33,024 nucleotides of DNA, taken from a virus. Below the pieces are notes generated by a model. It was not told where the DNA came from, ran no database searches, and worked only from the letters and a program-made list of their open reading frames with translations. Where the stretch lies: positions 1 to 33,024 of the IMG/VR virus record IMGVR_UViG_3300009285_001640; one strand, 5' to 3'. The translations under genes were made by a program, and so were the position numbers. This document shows positions 22,888-31,838 of this stretch, in pieces; the stretch's first letter is position 1, and each line of letters starts with the position of its first letter.

Positions 22888-24553
22888 TAAGAAAGCAAAT
22901 CTAATTTTATCTTTGCAGGACTTCGCCAGCAAGGGCATTGGCGCGGTGGCTGCGAACTTGGCCGTATTACGGCAGGGAGTGCTGGCCATTTATGAGAGTT
23001 TCACTAAACTGATTGACATATTTTCAGCAGTTCTTAATGCCTATGGAGAGCAGGAAACGGCGGTAAACAAACTCAACCAGGCTTTGCAGAATCAGGGCAT
23101 ACAATCCCAGGCCGTAACCGATGACCTTATAGCCTTTGCCGGGGAACTCCAAAAGACCACCACCTACGCGGATGAGGTAGTTTTAAGCGCAATGGCTCTT
23201 GGAACCACTTTCGGCCTTACTGGCGAAAGGCTGAAGGCCACCACGAACGCAGCAGCTGATATGTCCGCCGCGCTTGGTACTGACTTAAAGACCACAATGC
23301 TTTTGCTTGGCAAGGCTGCGTTTGGAGAAACGGGGACACTATCACGCTACGGAATTATAATCGACGAAAATATCCCAAAAGCACAGCGGTTTGAGGCCGC
23401 GCTGGCGCAGGTAAATTCTCGCTTTGGAGGAACCGCTGCGGCGCAGGCGAAAACATACGCGGGTAAAGTTCTTCAGATGAAGAACTCTTTCGATGAGGTA
23501 TTGGAAACCCTTGGCGGATTTGCTGCCGGCCCTGCTGTAAAGGCTTTAAATTTCTTAAAAGAAGCGGCAGAGGCAACAGCCTTACTTATAGACCCTACAC
23601 AGGGAGTTACCGGAGTGTATTCCGAACAGATTTTAGTGGTAAGAGAAAAAGTAAAAGCGGCGGAAGAAAATTTAAAAATGATGAGGCAGTCATGGATTGC
23701 TACTGATGACGATATAAAGCAATCTGAAAAAAGGCTAGGAATACAAAGAAGTTTGCTTGCGAATTTAGAAAAGAATAACGAAGCTGAAAAAATAAAGGCC
23801 AGGATATTGGCAGAATCAAAGGCAAAAGCACCCGCCGGTGCCATTGACCCAGAGGAAGAAAAAAAGAAAGAAAAGGAAAAGCAAGACTTGATTGATAAAG
23901 CCACGCTTCAGATAGATACTACAAATTTGACAGAAGATCAACTGGCCAATATACGCACCAATGCAATGGCCAAAGAATTGATGGATAAAGGCCAGCAGAC
24001 ACTTGCTATACAGCTTTTGGGAACACAGCAGACTGTCAATACCAAAAAACAAAACGAAGAACGCAAAAAAAATGCCATAGATACGATGAATTATATAGCA
24101 GGATTTTCCAGCAGTCATAATAAAACTTTAGCTGCTATTGGAAAAGCTGCGGCCATTGGTATGGCAACGGTCGACACTTTTGCGGCGGCAAATAAAGCTT
24201 TAGCGTCTGCTCCACCACCTTACAACTTTATCCTTTCCAAACTGGTATTGGCGGCAGGCCTTGCGAATGTTGCCAGCATGGCCGGAGTAAAGCTTGCAGA
24301 AGGCGGAATGATAATGCCGCGTAACGGTGGGACTTCTGCTATAATGGCCGAAGCAGGCCGCGCCGAAGTGGCTATACCGCTTGATGACCCGCGCACAAAG
24401 GAAAAACTACGCGACACATTCGGCGGCGGAGGTAATACCGTAATAATACAGGCCGGTACAATAGTAGCCGATGATTACTCCGTAGAACAATTTGCACAAA
24501 AGCTGGATAAAAAGCTTTTTGAACTCCAAAGAAACAGGCGGTCTTACCAATGA
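22880..24553 (+). CDS. tape measure protein
   Basis: The ATG at 22880 is favoured over an in-frame TTG at 22862. The 558-residue product is helix-rich, with Ala/Gly-rich middle segments and a hydrophobic stretch (~410-475). It has the typical C-terminal motif GGMIMPRNGGTSAIMAEAGR followed by AEVAIPLDDP. Tape measure proteins set tail length; this length implies a fairly short siphovirus tail. Its stop overlaps the next start by ATGA. Confidence 0.88.
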   Translation: MADKKANLILSLQDFASKGIGAVAANLAVLRQGVLAIYESFTKLIDIFSAVLNAYGEQETAVNKLNQALQNQGIQSQAVTDDLIAFAGELQKTTTYADEVVLSAMALGTTFGLTGERLKATTNAAADMSAALGTDLKTTMLLLGKAAFGETGTLSRYGIIIDENIPKAQRFEAALAQVNSRFGGTAAAQAKTYAGKVLQMKNSFDEVLETLGGFAAGPAVKALNFLKEAAEATALLIDPTQGVTGVYSEQILVVREKVKAAEENLKMMRQSWIATDDDIKQSEKRLGIQRSLLANLEKNNEAEKIKARILAESKAKAPAGAIDPEEEKKKEKEKQDLIDKATLQIDTTNLTEDQLANIRTNAMAKELMDKGQQTLAIQLLGTQQTVNTKKQNEERKKNAIDTMNYIAGFSSSHNKTLAAIGKAAAIGMATVDTFAAANKALASAPPPYNFILSKLVLAAGLANVASMAGVKLAEGGMIMPRNGGTSAIMAEAGRAEVAIPLDDPRTKEKLRDTFGGGGNTVIIQAGTIVADDYSVEQFAQKLDKKLFELQRNRRSYQ

Positions 24554-25311
24554 GAAATTTTGAAATATGTGACAAGAACCTGCTGGATACTACCACCATG
24601 CTCCTGACCGATAGCGGTACGGGGACATTTTCATATTTGTTTGACCGAAACACATCTCTTGATTACACCACTGATGGTTACTCCGGTGCCACATCTACAA
24701 CTTTAAATATTGTTTTCCAGGTCCCGACCGTCGTTAGCCGCATAATGATTCAGAATCATAACCTGAAGACTTTCAGCATTTACTACGATTCCAACGCGGC
24801 CAATGTGTTCACACCGGATGCGGTAGTTACGCAGAACTCCTCCACAAATCATTATTTCGCCTTTAACTCCATAACGGTTTCCAGTATCCAGATAAAAATG
24901 GATAATGTGATAGCCGTTGACAATGAGCGCAACATAGGCGAATTGATTATATCTGATTCAAAACTTACGCTTTCAGCTAATCCTTCAGCGGATAATTATA
25001 ATCCGAAACTGTTTAAGCAAAAAATAAAGCACACCATGCCGGACGGCGGTACTTCGCTTTTCGTAATCGGCAATAAATTTCAGGCCAGCATAAAACTTTC
25101 ATTTATGACCACGACGGAAAAGGACTCGCTGCTGGAAATATATAACTCTGGCGAGCAGTTCTATTTCATACCGGAAGGAACTACCACCACCTGGCTTGGT
25201 GGAGCGTATGAGTGTGTATGGACGAATGACTGGAATTTTACCTATTCTGAAAACTCAAAAACGCAGGGATGGGACGGAAATATTACTCTTGAAGAAACCC
25301 CGTCGGCATGA
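24550..25311 (+). CDS. tail-tip protein with galactose-binding-like N-terminus
   Basis: The 253-residue protein directly follows the tape measure. Residues ~20-130 (VPTVVSRIMIQNHNLKTFSIYYDS, ITVSSIQIKMDNV, NIGELIIS) have the strand pattern of discoidin/F5-8C jelly rolls. Residues ~150-253 resemble a distal-tail scaffold (GNKFQASIKLSFMTTTEKDSL). A role as distal tail or baseplate component, perhaps with carbohydrate contact, is inferred. Confidence 0.65.
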   Translation: MRNFEICDKNLLDTTTMLLTDSGTGTFSYLFDRNTSLDYTTDGYSGATSTTLNIVFQVPTVVSRIMIQNHNLKTFSIYYDSNAANVFTPDAVVTQNSSTNHYFAFNSITVSSIQIKMDNVIAVDNERNIGELIISDSKLTLSANPSADNYNPKLFKQKIKHTMPDGGTSLFVIGNKFQASIKLSFMTTTEKDSLLEIYNSGEQFYFIPEGTTTTWLGGAYECVWTNDWNFTYSENSKTQGWDGNITLEETPSA

Positions 25312-25320
25312 TACGCTATT

Positions 25321-26631
25321 ATGGCTTTAACAGAACTTATCAACGCGCCTGTCTGCACCATGTTCAGACGGGCTTATATCAAGCGAAAATCCGCTACTAC
25401 CGGCCTTTATGAGTCCACTTGGCAGTCTATCACGCCTTTTATTATAAAGTGGGGCACCATCCGCGTAGGCGTTGACGATGTGCGCTTAAACAGATTCACG
25501 CTTTCCGGAATATCAATACAGGTTGATAACCGCACCGGAAAATTTAACGACGAGAACAATATAAATTCTCTCTGGTTCGGACACCTGACCCGCTATGGAA
25601 CTCTGATAAAGATAGAATCAGGATATCAAGGCACGTCGGACTCATTCGGCTGGGGATTCCCATGGGGCGAGGCATGGGGCGCGGTGACTGAATATCCCTC
25701 AACTCCAACCCAGGGGATATTTGTAATTGACCAAGAAATACAGATAACTTCAGACAACAAGGTTACAATTAACGCTTCATCTCTCAAATCTGTTTTTGAT
25801 GGTGTGAAAGCCAATGAGATAGCCGGCCTGGGCCCGACGCAGACGGCCAGCGACCTTGTAGCCAAGATCCGCGACCACACGGCAGCAGGAGCGTACATCT
25901 TCCGGCAATACATCTCTGCGGCCTCTTGGAGCATACAGGCCACCACAAACAATTACAATATAGCCACCACTACCGCGCTGGACAACGAGGGCACGGCCTG
26001 GGACTTGATGACTAAATTAGCAGAGGCGGAAGGCTATGTGCTTTATATTAATCGCACCGGCGGCATTGTGTTCAGCGACCGAACACCAAATACATCGGCC
26101 AGCCAGTTCTCTTTTTACGGTCAGGGATTTCCCCGGCAGAATATAATCAGGGTAAACTCTTATAAAGAGGCGCTTAACAAGGTCTACAATAATATCCGCG
26201 TTAAATACCTACCGAACGATACCACGACTTCTTATGTAAGCGCAGGCACCACCACAGCTATTACATCATCCAACGTGCAATGGAAATATGGGGCGCGAAT
26301 ATATAATGAGATTGACAATACCTTTATCGTAAATACCACCACGGCGCAGGCCATAGCCGACAATCTTTTCACGGAGTTCTCATCTGTTAAAAACGAGGTT
26401 GAACTGGACGCTAAATTTCATCCGGAGTTAGACCCGCTTGACCGCGTGGATGTTTCGCATTATTCCTATAATTTAATCAGTAAGACTTTATGGAATAATT
26501 TTAATTGGGGCGGAGCCTTCTGGGCAGCCGAGGGCGAGAACTTTGATTGGGACGCGAAGGCGTTTAAGGTTTTAGCAAAGACCATAAACCTTGACGACTT
26601 TTCCGAGCAACTGACTTTGAGGGAGATATAA
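25321..26631 (+). CDS. tail-tip/baseplate hub-like protein
   Basis: The protein has 436 residues. The order after tape measure and distal tail, plus segments such as ISIQVDNRTGKFNDENN, GIFVIDQEIQITSDNKVTIN and EGTAWDLMTKLAEAEGYVLYI with GGIVFSDRTP, fit hub proteins that form the tail tip. No lytic domain motif is visible. I assign it by order and general pattern only. Confidence 0.65.
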   Translation: MALTELINAPVCTMFRRAYIKRKSATTGLYESTWQSITPFIIKWGTIRVGVDDVRLNRFTLSGISIQVDNRTGKFNDENNINSLWFGHLTRYGTLIKIESGYQGTSDSFGWGFPWGEAWGAVTEYPSTPTQGIFVIDQEIQITSDNKVTINASSLKSVFDGVKANEIAGLGPTQTASDLVAKIRDHTAAGAYIFRQYISAASWSIQATTNNYNIATTTALDNEGTAWDLMTKLAEAEGYVLYINRTGGIVFSDRTPNTSASQFSFYGQGFPRQNIIRVNSYKEALNKVYNNIRVKYLPNDTTTSYVSAGTTTAITSSNVQWKYGARIYNEIDNTFIVNTTTAQAIADNLFTEFSSVKNEVELDAKFHPELDPLDRVDVSHYSYNLISKTLWNNFNWGGAFWAAEGENFDWDAKAFKVLAKTINLDDFSEQLTLREI

Positions 26632-26634
26632 TAT

Positions 26635-27153
26635 ATGCCATTGACGACGACGACACTTTGGCCGACATTGACCGAGGGTAAAAAAGCTAAGGCTTCAGAG
26701 GTAGAGGCAAAATTTGACTGGCTAGAGGGCGATCAATGGCCTATGAAGGGAGGGGAATGTACTACCTCTGTTTATGACGTTGGAAGCGCGACATATCAAT
26801 GGCGCTATGGATATTTTTCTTCAAATGTTGTTATTGGTGGCACAACTATTACTTCAGCGGCGGTCAATACCCCGAAAGCTTGGATTTCCCTGTATGAATC
26901 AGGCGGTGACATGACTGATGGTGCTTCTTTTGGTATTAGCAGTTATGTGGTTTTATCTACAGGCTCATATCGAGTCAATTTCAGCACTAACTTTTCAACG
27001 AATAAAAGTTATGGTGCGGCTGCTTGCTCGGATGGAAATGTCTTTGTATTTGACAGATCTACCACAAGCGCAATAATTGAGCATAGAAATTACGCAACTG
27101 ACGCTTTAGAATCTCCTTTACATTTGGGAGTATTTTTTGTGGGGAATATATAA
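26635..27153 (+). CDS. fibre-like protein A, 172 aa (tandem paralog)
   Basis: It begins three bases after the hub gene. The N-terminus (LWPTLTEGKKAKASEVEAKF, then DWLEGDQWPM) is a common tail-fibre attachment pattern. It shares this layout and several blocks with the next gene (KFDWLEGD/KFEWLEGD, TTSVYDVGSA/TTSVFDIGAS, FSSNVVIGGTTITS/FSNGLIIDGNTITS). The C-terminal half is divergent. Likely a receptor-contact fibre subunit. Confidence 0.7.
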   Translation: MPLTTTTLWPTLTEGKKAKASEVEAKFDWLEGDQWPMKGGECTTSVYDVGSATYQWRYGYFSSNVVIGGTTITSAAVNTPKAWISLYESGGDMTDGASFGISSYVVLSTGSYRVNFSTNFSTNKSYGAAACSDGNVFVFDRSTTSAIIEHRNYATDALESPLHLGVFFVGNI

Positions 27154-27672
27154 ATGCCATTATCAACTGGTGCAGCCTGGCCGGCTTTAGCCAATAGAAC
27201 AGCAAGCGCGGCAGATTTAACAGCTAAATTTGAATGGCTGGAAGGCGATAGACTGCCAATGTCAAATGGGATTTTAACAACCTCTGTATTTGATATAGGC
27301 GCTTCTGCTAAGTCATTTAGTAAAGCTTTTTTTTCAAATGGACTTATTATAGACGGGAACACTATCACATCATCATCTACTAGGAGTTTTAAAGCATGGG
27401 CCGCTATATGGGATTTTTATAATTTGGGAAGTTATGTGGCTACTATTGTTGAAAGTTTTAATTTTTCCGCTTTATTTAGATACTCCGAGGGAGATTACCT
27501 TTTAACCTATACAACACCTATGACCACAGCACATCCGGTTATATCCGCCTGTAGCGATGAAAAAATATTGATTACAAGTGCGACTGTAAATAATATAAGG
27601 ATAAATCATAGGGATAAATCTACCGGAGCATTATATCGTTTAAATCATCTCGGTATTCAGGTTATAGAATAG
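27154..27672 (+). CDS. fibre-like protein B, 172 aa (tandem paralog)
   Basis: It starts immediately after the stop of its paralog, has exactly the same length, and keeps the N-terminal attachment part while its C-terminal ~100 residues differ strongly. This is the pattern expected of a duplicated receptor-binding gene. Exact function is not shown by sequence. Confidence 0.7.
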   Translation: MPLSTGAAWPALANRTASAADLTAKFEWLEGDRLPMSNGILTTSVFDIGASAKSFSKAFFSNGLIIDGNTITSSSTRSFKAWAAIWDFYNLGSYVATIVESFNFSALFRYSEGDYLLTYTTPMTTAHPVISACSDEKILITSATVNNIRINHRDKSTGALYRLNHLGIQVIE

Positions 27673-27682
27673 GAGGAAAAAA

Positions 27683-28036
27683 ATGAAAGTAAGAATTTTT
27701 TACAGGGATAACAAAAGCATAATTTACATGGTTCCTATTTTCAAGGAAAAAAAAGCGGGACAAACTGACGAGGACTTTATGACAGAACAGTCCATAAAGG
27801 CAAAATTAGATAATGTGCCTTTTGACGATTTTGACACAAAAGATTTACCAGATAGATCAAAGATGTCAAAATGGCGCGGAGAAAAGGGAAAAGGCGTATG
27901 GATAGACGAATCAATAGTTTTACCTGCTGAATTAAGAAAAGCTAAAGCGGACGAACTGGACACCGAACTCGCAAAGGAAAATCCAGACCCTGTTAAAGTC
28001 ATACGATTAAATCGCGAATTGGAGAAAATGAAATGA
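27683..28036 (+). CDS. fibre-adjacent small protein, 117 aa
   Basis: A strong ribosome-binding site (aggagg) precedes the ATG. The centre FDTKDLPDRSKMSKWRG recalls the LP-DR-x-W segment of small phage proteins that follow tail-fibre genes; this is from memory and not a confirmed match. The C-terminus is a charged helix (ELRKAKADELDTELAKENPD). The stop overlaps the next start by ATGA. Confidence 0.65.
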   Translation: MKVRIFYRDNKSIIYMVPIFKEKKAGQTDEDFMTEQSIKAKLDNVPFDDFDTKDLPDRSKMSKWRGEKGKGVWIDESIVLPAELRKAKADELDTELAKENPDPVKVIRLNRELEKMK

Positions 28037-29199
28037 TAAAAATTATTCTTGTTGCATTGTTATCGTCCACGGCGGCGCAGGCTGGGAGTTACACCACATT
28101 TCTGAACCTTTACAAGCCAGCCACCGGCGATACTAATTACGTTGTGCCTTTCGCCAACAGCATGACCACGATTGATACACTTCTGGGCACAGCCCCGACG
28201 ACATATATAAATTTAGGCGAGATGATTACATCCACCTCTATAGCTGCCGGAGTATTGAATAGCGTAACCAGCCTGACGGCTTCCAGTCTGACGGTTACTG
28301 GTGTGAGTTATTTTTCCAGCAGCGTAGGCATAGGGACACCTGATCCAAGCTCGGTTCTGCACATAAAGGCAGCCAATAATGGTATGCAATTAGAGAGTTC
28401 TAATCCGACGACGTGGGGGCCATACATTAATCTGAACAATAACACGACAGCGGCATTTATTTTGGAGGGCGGAACACCTGGCACGCTCTACACCGACTCT
28501 TTGGCATATGGACTAAATATGAGCAACGCTGGAGCTTACCCTTTACAGTTTAGAACGACCAATATCGCCAGACAGACAATCCTTGCCAACGGCAACGTGG
28601 GCATAGGCACTACTGCGCCCGCCACAGAATTACAGGTAAATGGCGTAGTTACGGCCACATCATTCTCCGGCTCTGGTGTGGGCCTTACCGGCCTTCCTGG
28701 CGGCGGTGACGCTGTGCTTGCGGCCACGCAGACTTTTAGCGGTGGGAATACTTTCACAAGTTCCGTCACTATTACCGGTAGCATATTAGGGGATGTGAAC
28801 TTTAGCGGGGCTACTTCTACGGTTACTTTTAATGCTAAGACACAAGGGAATATAGCCTATATTCCAGGGCAAACAAACGGAGAAATATTCGGGGCAAGAT
28901 TCTTCACTTCTACATATGGAACGAACTGTAGTCCTGAAGTGACTTGTGGCATAACCCCTTTCGGAACGGGTATTGCTAGTGTGGCACGGACTGCAACTAC
29001 AGGTACATACACTATCACATTCTCTAAAACTTATAACTTTGCAATGTGTACAACAAATTCCTATAACAGTGCCGCAAGTCAATATACTGTAAATGCCGGA
29101 ATGTCTTGTACTTCTTGTTCTACACTTGGCTTTTCTGCACATAATTTCGCGGATGCACTTGTGGATGTTTACGGTGATATTATGTGTATGGGATATTAA
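28033..29199 (+). CDS. fibre-like protein with Sec signal peptide, 388 aa
   Basis: MIKIILVALLSSTAAQAGS is a clear signal peptide with cleavage after AQA. Directly after it comes TTFLNLYKPATGDTNYVVPF and NSMTTIDTLLG, a phage fibre N-terminal pattern. The middle carries IGTPDPSSVLHIKA and ANGNVGIGTTAPATELQVNG. The C-terminus is Cys-rich (~6 Cys). Its middle is homologous to the gene at 14549. A signal peptide in front of a fibre motif is unusual, because virion proteins normally assemble in the cytoplasm. Confidence 0.75.
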   Translation: MIKIILVALLSSTAAQAGSYTTFLNLYKPATGDTNYVVPFANSMTTIDTLLGTAPTTYINLGEMITSTSIAAGVLNSVTSLTASSLTVTGVSYFSSSVGIGTPDPSSVLHIKAANNGMQLESSNPTTWGPYINLNNNTTAAFILEGGTPGTLYTDSLAYGLNMSNAGAYPLQFRTTNIARQTILANGNVGIGTTAPATELQVNGVVTATSFSGSGVGLTGLPGGGDAVLAATQTFSGGNTFTSSVTITGSILGDVNFSGATSTVTFNAKTQGNIAYIPGQTNGEIFGARFFTSTYGTNCSPEVTCGITPFGTGIASVARTATTGTYTITFSKTYNFAMCTTNSYNSAASQYTVNAGMSCTSCSTLGFSAHNFADALVDVYGDIMCMGY

Positions 29200-29201
29200 A
29201 A

Positions 29202-29726
29202 ATGACAATACTCTACCTGCTTCTTTTTTTTCTTTTACCCATAGCGACGATACTAGAAATTTTGCTAAGAGTCATTTTCATATTTGTTTATCCGGTGGCT
29301 TTTTATTTCCGTAACTGGCCCAGAAAATACAAGGGACTTTTGTGGATGGCTCTCGACGACAGCATTGTGCGCGATAGCATAGCCCGTGGTGCAGGGCCGC
29401 TAGAGTACTGTTGCTACCCAGGCAAAGAACAGCCGTTCGGGAAACTCATAAACAAGCTGCCGGTCGGCAGGTTCACAGAGTTCCTTAAAAGCTGGAATTG
29501 GGGTGCGTGGCGTAATTCAGGAATAAATCTCGCTATCGCAATTGAGAACTGGATAGGTATTTCTATAAATCCTCTGTACCATTTGGGAAGCAAAACATCT
29601 TTTTATGAAATACGAGCACACAAGCATTTGGCTTTGCCGTATCTTGAATTGCATATGAGCAAAGTTTATATTCAATGCGGCTGGCTGATGTGCGGTCGGT
29701 TTCAGGCCGAGTTTAAAATAAAATGA
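29202..29726 (+). CDS. membrane-anchored hypothetical protein, 174 aa
   Basis: The ATG at 29202 gives an N-terminus with a long hydrophobic stretch (TILYLLLFFLLPIATILEIL, then IFIFVYPVAFYF), likely two membrane spans. A soluble part rich in Trp, Gly and Arg follows (LKSWNWGAWRNSGINLA). From memory this resembles a phage family of unknown function with a WRN motif. It is coupled by ATGA to the next ORF. Confidence 0.6.
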   Translation: MTILYLLLFFLLPIATILEILLRVIFIFVYPVAFYFRNWPRKYKGLLWMALDDSIVRDSIARGAGPLEYCCYPGKEQPFGKLINKLPVGRFTEFLKSWNWGAWRNSGINLAIAIENWIGISINPLYHLGSKTSFYEIRAHKHLALPYLELHMSKVYIQCGWLMCGRFQAEFKIK

Positions 29727-29899
29727 AAAAAGCATATCTCTGGACAATGGATTTTTTTAAGAGGAATATTATAGAGAAATTTGAAGTACCAGAAGATACG
29801 GAGAATAAGCCAGTCTTCTTCCAGTTAGGCAAGTTCGCAAGGGCGCACCAAAGGATTTTGGACTTTAAAAAAAAGAGGAATAAACTACATGGGAATTGA
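29723..29899 (+). CDS. small basic protein, 58 aa
   Basis: The start overlaps the previous stop (ATGA) and the end overlaps the next gene by 11 bases. The sequence is charged and basic (MKKAYLWTMDFFKRNIIEKF at the start, ILDFKKKRNK near the end) with no membrane span. Coupling on both sides supports translation; function unknown. Confidence 0.5.
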   Translation: MKKAYLWTMDFFKRNIIEKFEVPEDTENKPVFFQLGKFARAHQRILDFKKKRNKLHGN

Positions 29900-30161
29900 T
29901 GAGGATGGCAAACGCAGACACGAGTTCGATTTGATGGACCGCCGCCTTGGCGAACAGCGCATTATAGATGAACTCAAAGACCACATTGAGACTAGCGTAA
30001 TCAAAAAGCGGATTGAGCCTTTAGAGGATAAAGTCACAAGCTTAGAAAGCACACGCACATACGCTAAAGGATTCATAAAGGCCACAAGTATCGGAGTGCC
30101 GGCCATTGGAAGTATAGCCTGGTTCTTCTGGAAATTTGGAAAATACTTTGAAATTAAATAA
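29889..30161 (+). CDS. putative holin-like protein (coiled coil plus C-terminal span), 90 aa
   Basis: Residues ~10-55 are charged heptads (RIIDELKDHIETSVIKKRIE, LEDKVTSLE). Residues ~64-83 (ATSIGVPAIGSIAWFFWKF) form one membrane helix with a short basic tail. This layout resembles small phage holin/haemolysin XhlA-like proteins. It lies in the presumed lysis region. Confidence 0.55.
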   Translation: MGIDEDGKRRHEFDLMDRRLGEQRIIDELKDHIETSVIKKRIEPLEDKVTSLESTRTYAKGFIKATSIGVPAIGSIAWFFWKFGKYFEIK

Positions 30162-30170
30162 AATATATTT

Positions 30171-30584
30171 ATGAAAACTGCAACTCTTACTCGTAATCTT
30201 AAAATATCAGGGCCAGAGGGCACATTCGGAAGCTGGATAAGTGGCGCCGGATTTAAGTGTGTAACACTGGAGAGGCCAAAATTAGGGGAATATCCCTGTA
30301 TATCCACAGGTAAATATATTTGCCAATTGCGGTATTCAGAAAAAAATAAGGGCCAAGTTTACGGACTGCTCAATGTCCCAGGGCGATCGGATATTGAAAT
30401 ACATTCTGCAAATTGGTTTTTTCAGTTGCTCGGCTGCATAGCGCCTGGCTCTACGATAGGGAAAATGCAGACACCCGACGGGCACATGATTATGGGTGTA
30501 TCTTCCAGCAAGGCGACATTGAAAGCGCTTATGGACGATATGTCAGGCGAACCTTTTGAGTTAATAATATTGGAGGTAATGTAA
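30171..30584 (+). CDS. DUF5675-like protein, possible lysis or wall enzyme
   Basis: The 137-residue protein matches the DUF5675 pattern: FKCVTLERPKLGEYPCISTGKYICQL, given as two blocks (FKCVTLERP and ISTGKYICQL), then LLNVPGRSDIEIHSANW and LGCIAPGSTIG. The conserved His in IEIHS and Cys in GCI recall L,D-transpeptidase-like active sites, but the family is uncharacterised as far as I know. Its place between two holin-like genes suggests a role in lysis. Confidence 0.72.
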   Translation: MKTATLTRNLKISGPEGTFGSWISGAGFKCVTLERPKLGEYPCISTGKYICQLRYSEKNKGQVYGLLNVPGRSDIEIHSANWFFQLLGCIAPGSTIGKMQTPDGHMIMGVSSSKATLKALMDDMSGEPFELIILEVM

Positions 30585-30806
30585 ATGATTACGGTTAAAG
30601 AGCAGACGGTGACTTTCAACCAGTACCGGCACAAAGAGGGAGATTCGGATATTCATATTTTTGTAGGCGGATTTGAACCGCTTTATAATCCCATTTGCTG
30701 CGAGAAGGGCAAGCCGGCTACAATGAAAGAATTAATTGAAAAACTGGAAAATTTGCTAGGAGTTTGTATCGCAATTAGTGAACCAAAACCACAGGAGAAA
30801 AAATAA
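30585..30806 (+). CDS. small hypothetical protein, 73 aa
   Basis: It starts directly after the DUF5675 stop with a ribosome-binding site (ttggaggt) inside that gene. The stop overlaps the next ATG (TAATG). Sequence: beta-prone start (ITVKEQTVTFNQYR), CC pair at 38-39, helical end. No family recognised. Confidence 0.6.
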   Translation: MITVKEQTVTFNQYRHKEGDSDIHIFVGGFEPLYNPICCEKGKPATMKELIEKLENLLGVCIAISEPKPQEKK

Positions 30807-31270
30807 TGAAAAAAATGTTGATAGCAGCGGTGTTTTGTTTATCGGCTTCGGCGCAGGCGGGGAGTTTTAAACCCATAGATTTCGCACATCCGCAAATAGT
30901 GACTGGTGTTTTCACGGACTTGAAAGGGCACAGCGACGCAGGGGCTTCCCTTGCGATTATAGGCTATGGCAATTGGTGCCCCGTGTCCGTAGGTGGCAGC
31001 CTGGGGAAAAGCCTTGGCGGGCCATCCTTGGCCATTGGCACCTCAATAAATCTACTGCCGGCAACGCAGATCATGATAGGCGGGCTGATATCGGCTATTT
31101 ATCCAGCCCCTGATAAATTCCGCAATCTGAAAGAATTGCTCACACCGGCGGCCAGCAGCGGGCCGGATATCTCAATGTCATTCGGGCCGCAGTGGTCATA
31201 TGTTTTTTTCAATGGGCTGCAAGGCAAAGGGGTTATAACCTGGTTCTATGGTGCGAACTGGAAATTCTAA
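30806..31270 (+). CDS. exported protein, 154 aa
   Basis: MKKMLIAAVFCLSASAQAGS is a Sec signal peptide with cleavage after AQA, like the fibre at 28033. The mature part alternates Gly and hydrophobic residues (GASLAIIGYGNWCPVSVGG, GPSLAIGTSINLLPATQIMI, WFYGANWKF), ending in an aromatic residue, as small outer-membrane beta-barrels do. It may act in the envelope during lysis or exclusion; this is inference. Ribosome-binding site aggag lies upstream. Confidence 0.65.
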   Translation: MKKMLIAAVFCLSASAQAGSFKPIDFAHPQIVTGVFTDLKGHSDAGASLAIIGYGNWCPVSVGGSLGKSLGGPSLAIGTSINLLPATQIMIGGLISAIYPAPDKFRNLKELLTPAASSGPDISMSFGPQWSYVFFNGLQGKGVITWFYGANWKF

Positions 31271-31291
31271 AAAATTAACAGTGGAGGAATT

Positions 31292-31669
31292 ATGCAAACA
31301 TTGATTACCGGAATTGGCGTAGCTGTGGCTTTAAGCGGCGGGATATGGGCAATAGGTTTTTTTCTGCCTGGCTTCATAGTTAAAAAATTACATGGTCTTT
31401 TTTTGGCGGCTAAAAATAGCGCCTGGTGGCATGATGCAGCACATCCGAAGCGCGCGAAATGGCTCCTGGCGACCGCTGAACTGCTTGAGGATGAAATACC
31501 TGAACCAGGCCATGGGAAGGCTCTATACGAAGCCCTTGGTACTAAGGTGGCCGCGCTAACGCCGCTTCTTATTGGCACCGGCTCAAAGTGGGCGGCTGCG
31601 CTTGAAAAAGCTGGCGACGCGGTAGACTTAGAACTGGATGGGGAAATAAAGGAACTCTCAAAATCCTAA
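31292..31669 (+). CDS. membrane-anchored, holin-like or structural protein, 125 aa
   Basis: A strong site (gtggagga) precedes the ATG. Residues ~4-32 (LITGIGVAVALSGGIWAIGF, then FLPGFIV) form a membrane helix, followed by a soluble helical part with WWHDAAHPKRAKWLL and a Gly-Ala-rich end. It is the last gene before a terminator. Its single span and place suit a second holin or antiholin, but the evidence is positional. Confidence 0.55.
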   Translation: MQTLITGIGVAVALSGGIWAIGFFLPGFIVKKLHGLFLAAKNSAWWHDAAHPKRAKWLLATAELLEDEIPEPGHGKALYEALGTKVAALTPLLIGTGSKWAAALEKAGDAVDLELDGEIKELSKS

Positions 31670-31692
31670 AAATATTTATTGGTTATAAAATC

Positions 31693-31723
31693 AGCCCACC
31701 CTTTAATCGGGGCGGGCTTTTTT
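31693..31723 (+). terminator. rho-independent terminator of the structural/lysis operon
   Basis: Arms agcccaccc (31693-31701) and gggcgggct (31710-31718) pair with one A-C mismatch around an 8-base loop, followed by six T (31718-31723). It comes 24 bases after the last stop codon. Confidence 0.85.
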
Positions 31724-31787
31724 ATCGGCAAATTTAATATAAGTTTTTCTAATATCGCATTATAAGTATTTTTAATACTTTTACCCC

Positions 31788-31815
31788 TTGACATTTTATA
31801 TAAAACTGCTATAAT
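31788..31815 (+). promoter_or_regulatory. consensus sigma70-type promoter
   Basis: TTGACA (31788-31793) and TATAAT (31810-31815) are both perfect, with a 16-bp spacer. The region between this promoter and the terminator is very AT-rich. The predicted start near 31822 gives a leader of about 45 bases before the ATG at 31868. Confidence 0.88.
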
Positions 31816-31838
31816 ATATATATACCTCATGAGAGGAT

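Noticed and set aside
30661-30689. TTGTAG-17 bp-TATAAT as an internal promoter
   Set aside because: The -35 match is poor and the site is inside a coding gene of a coupled operon; chance is likely in AT-rich DNA.
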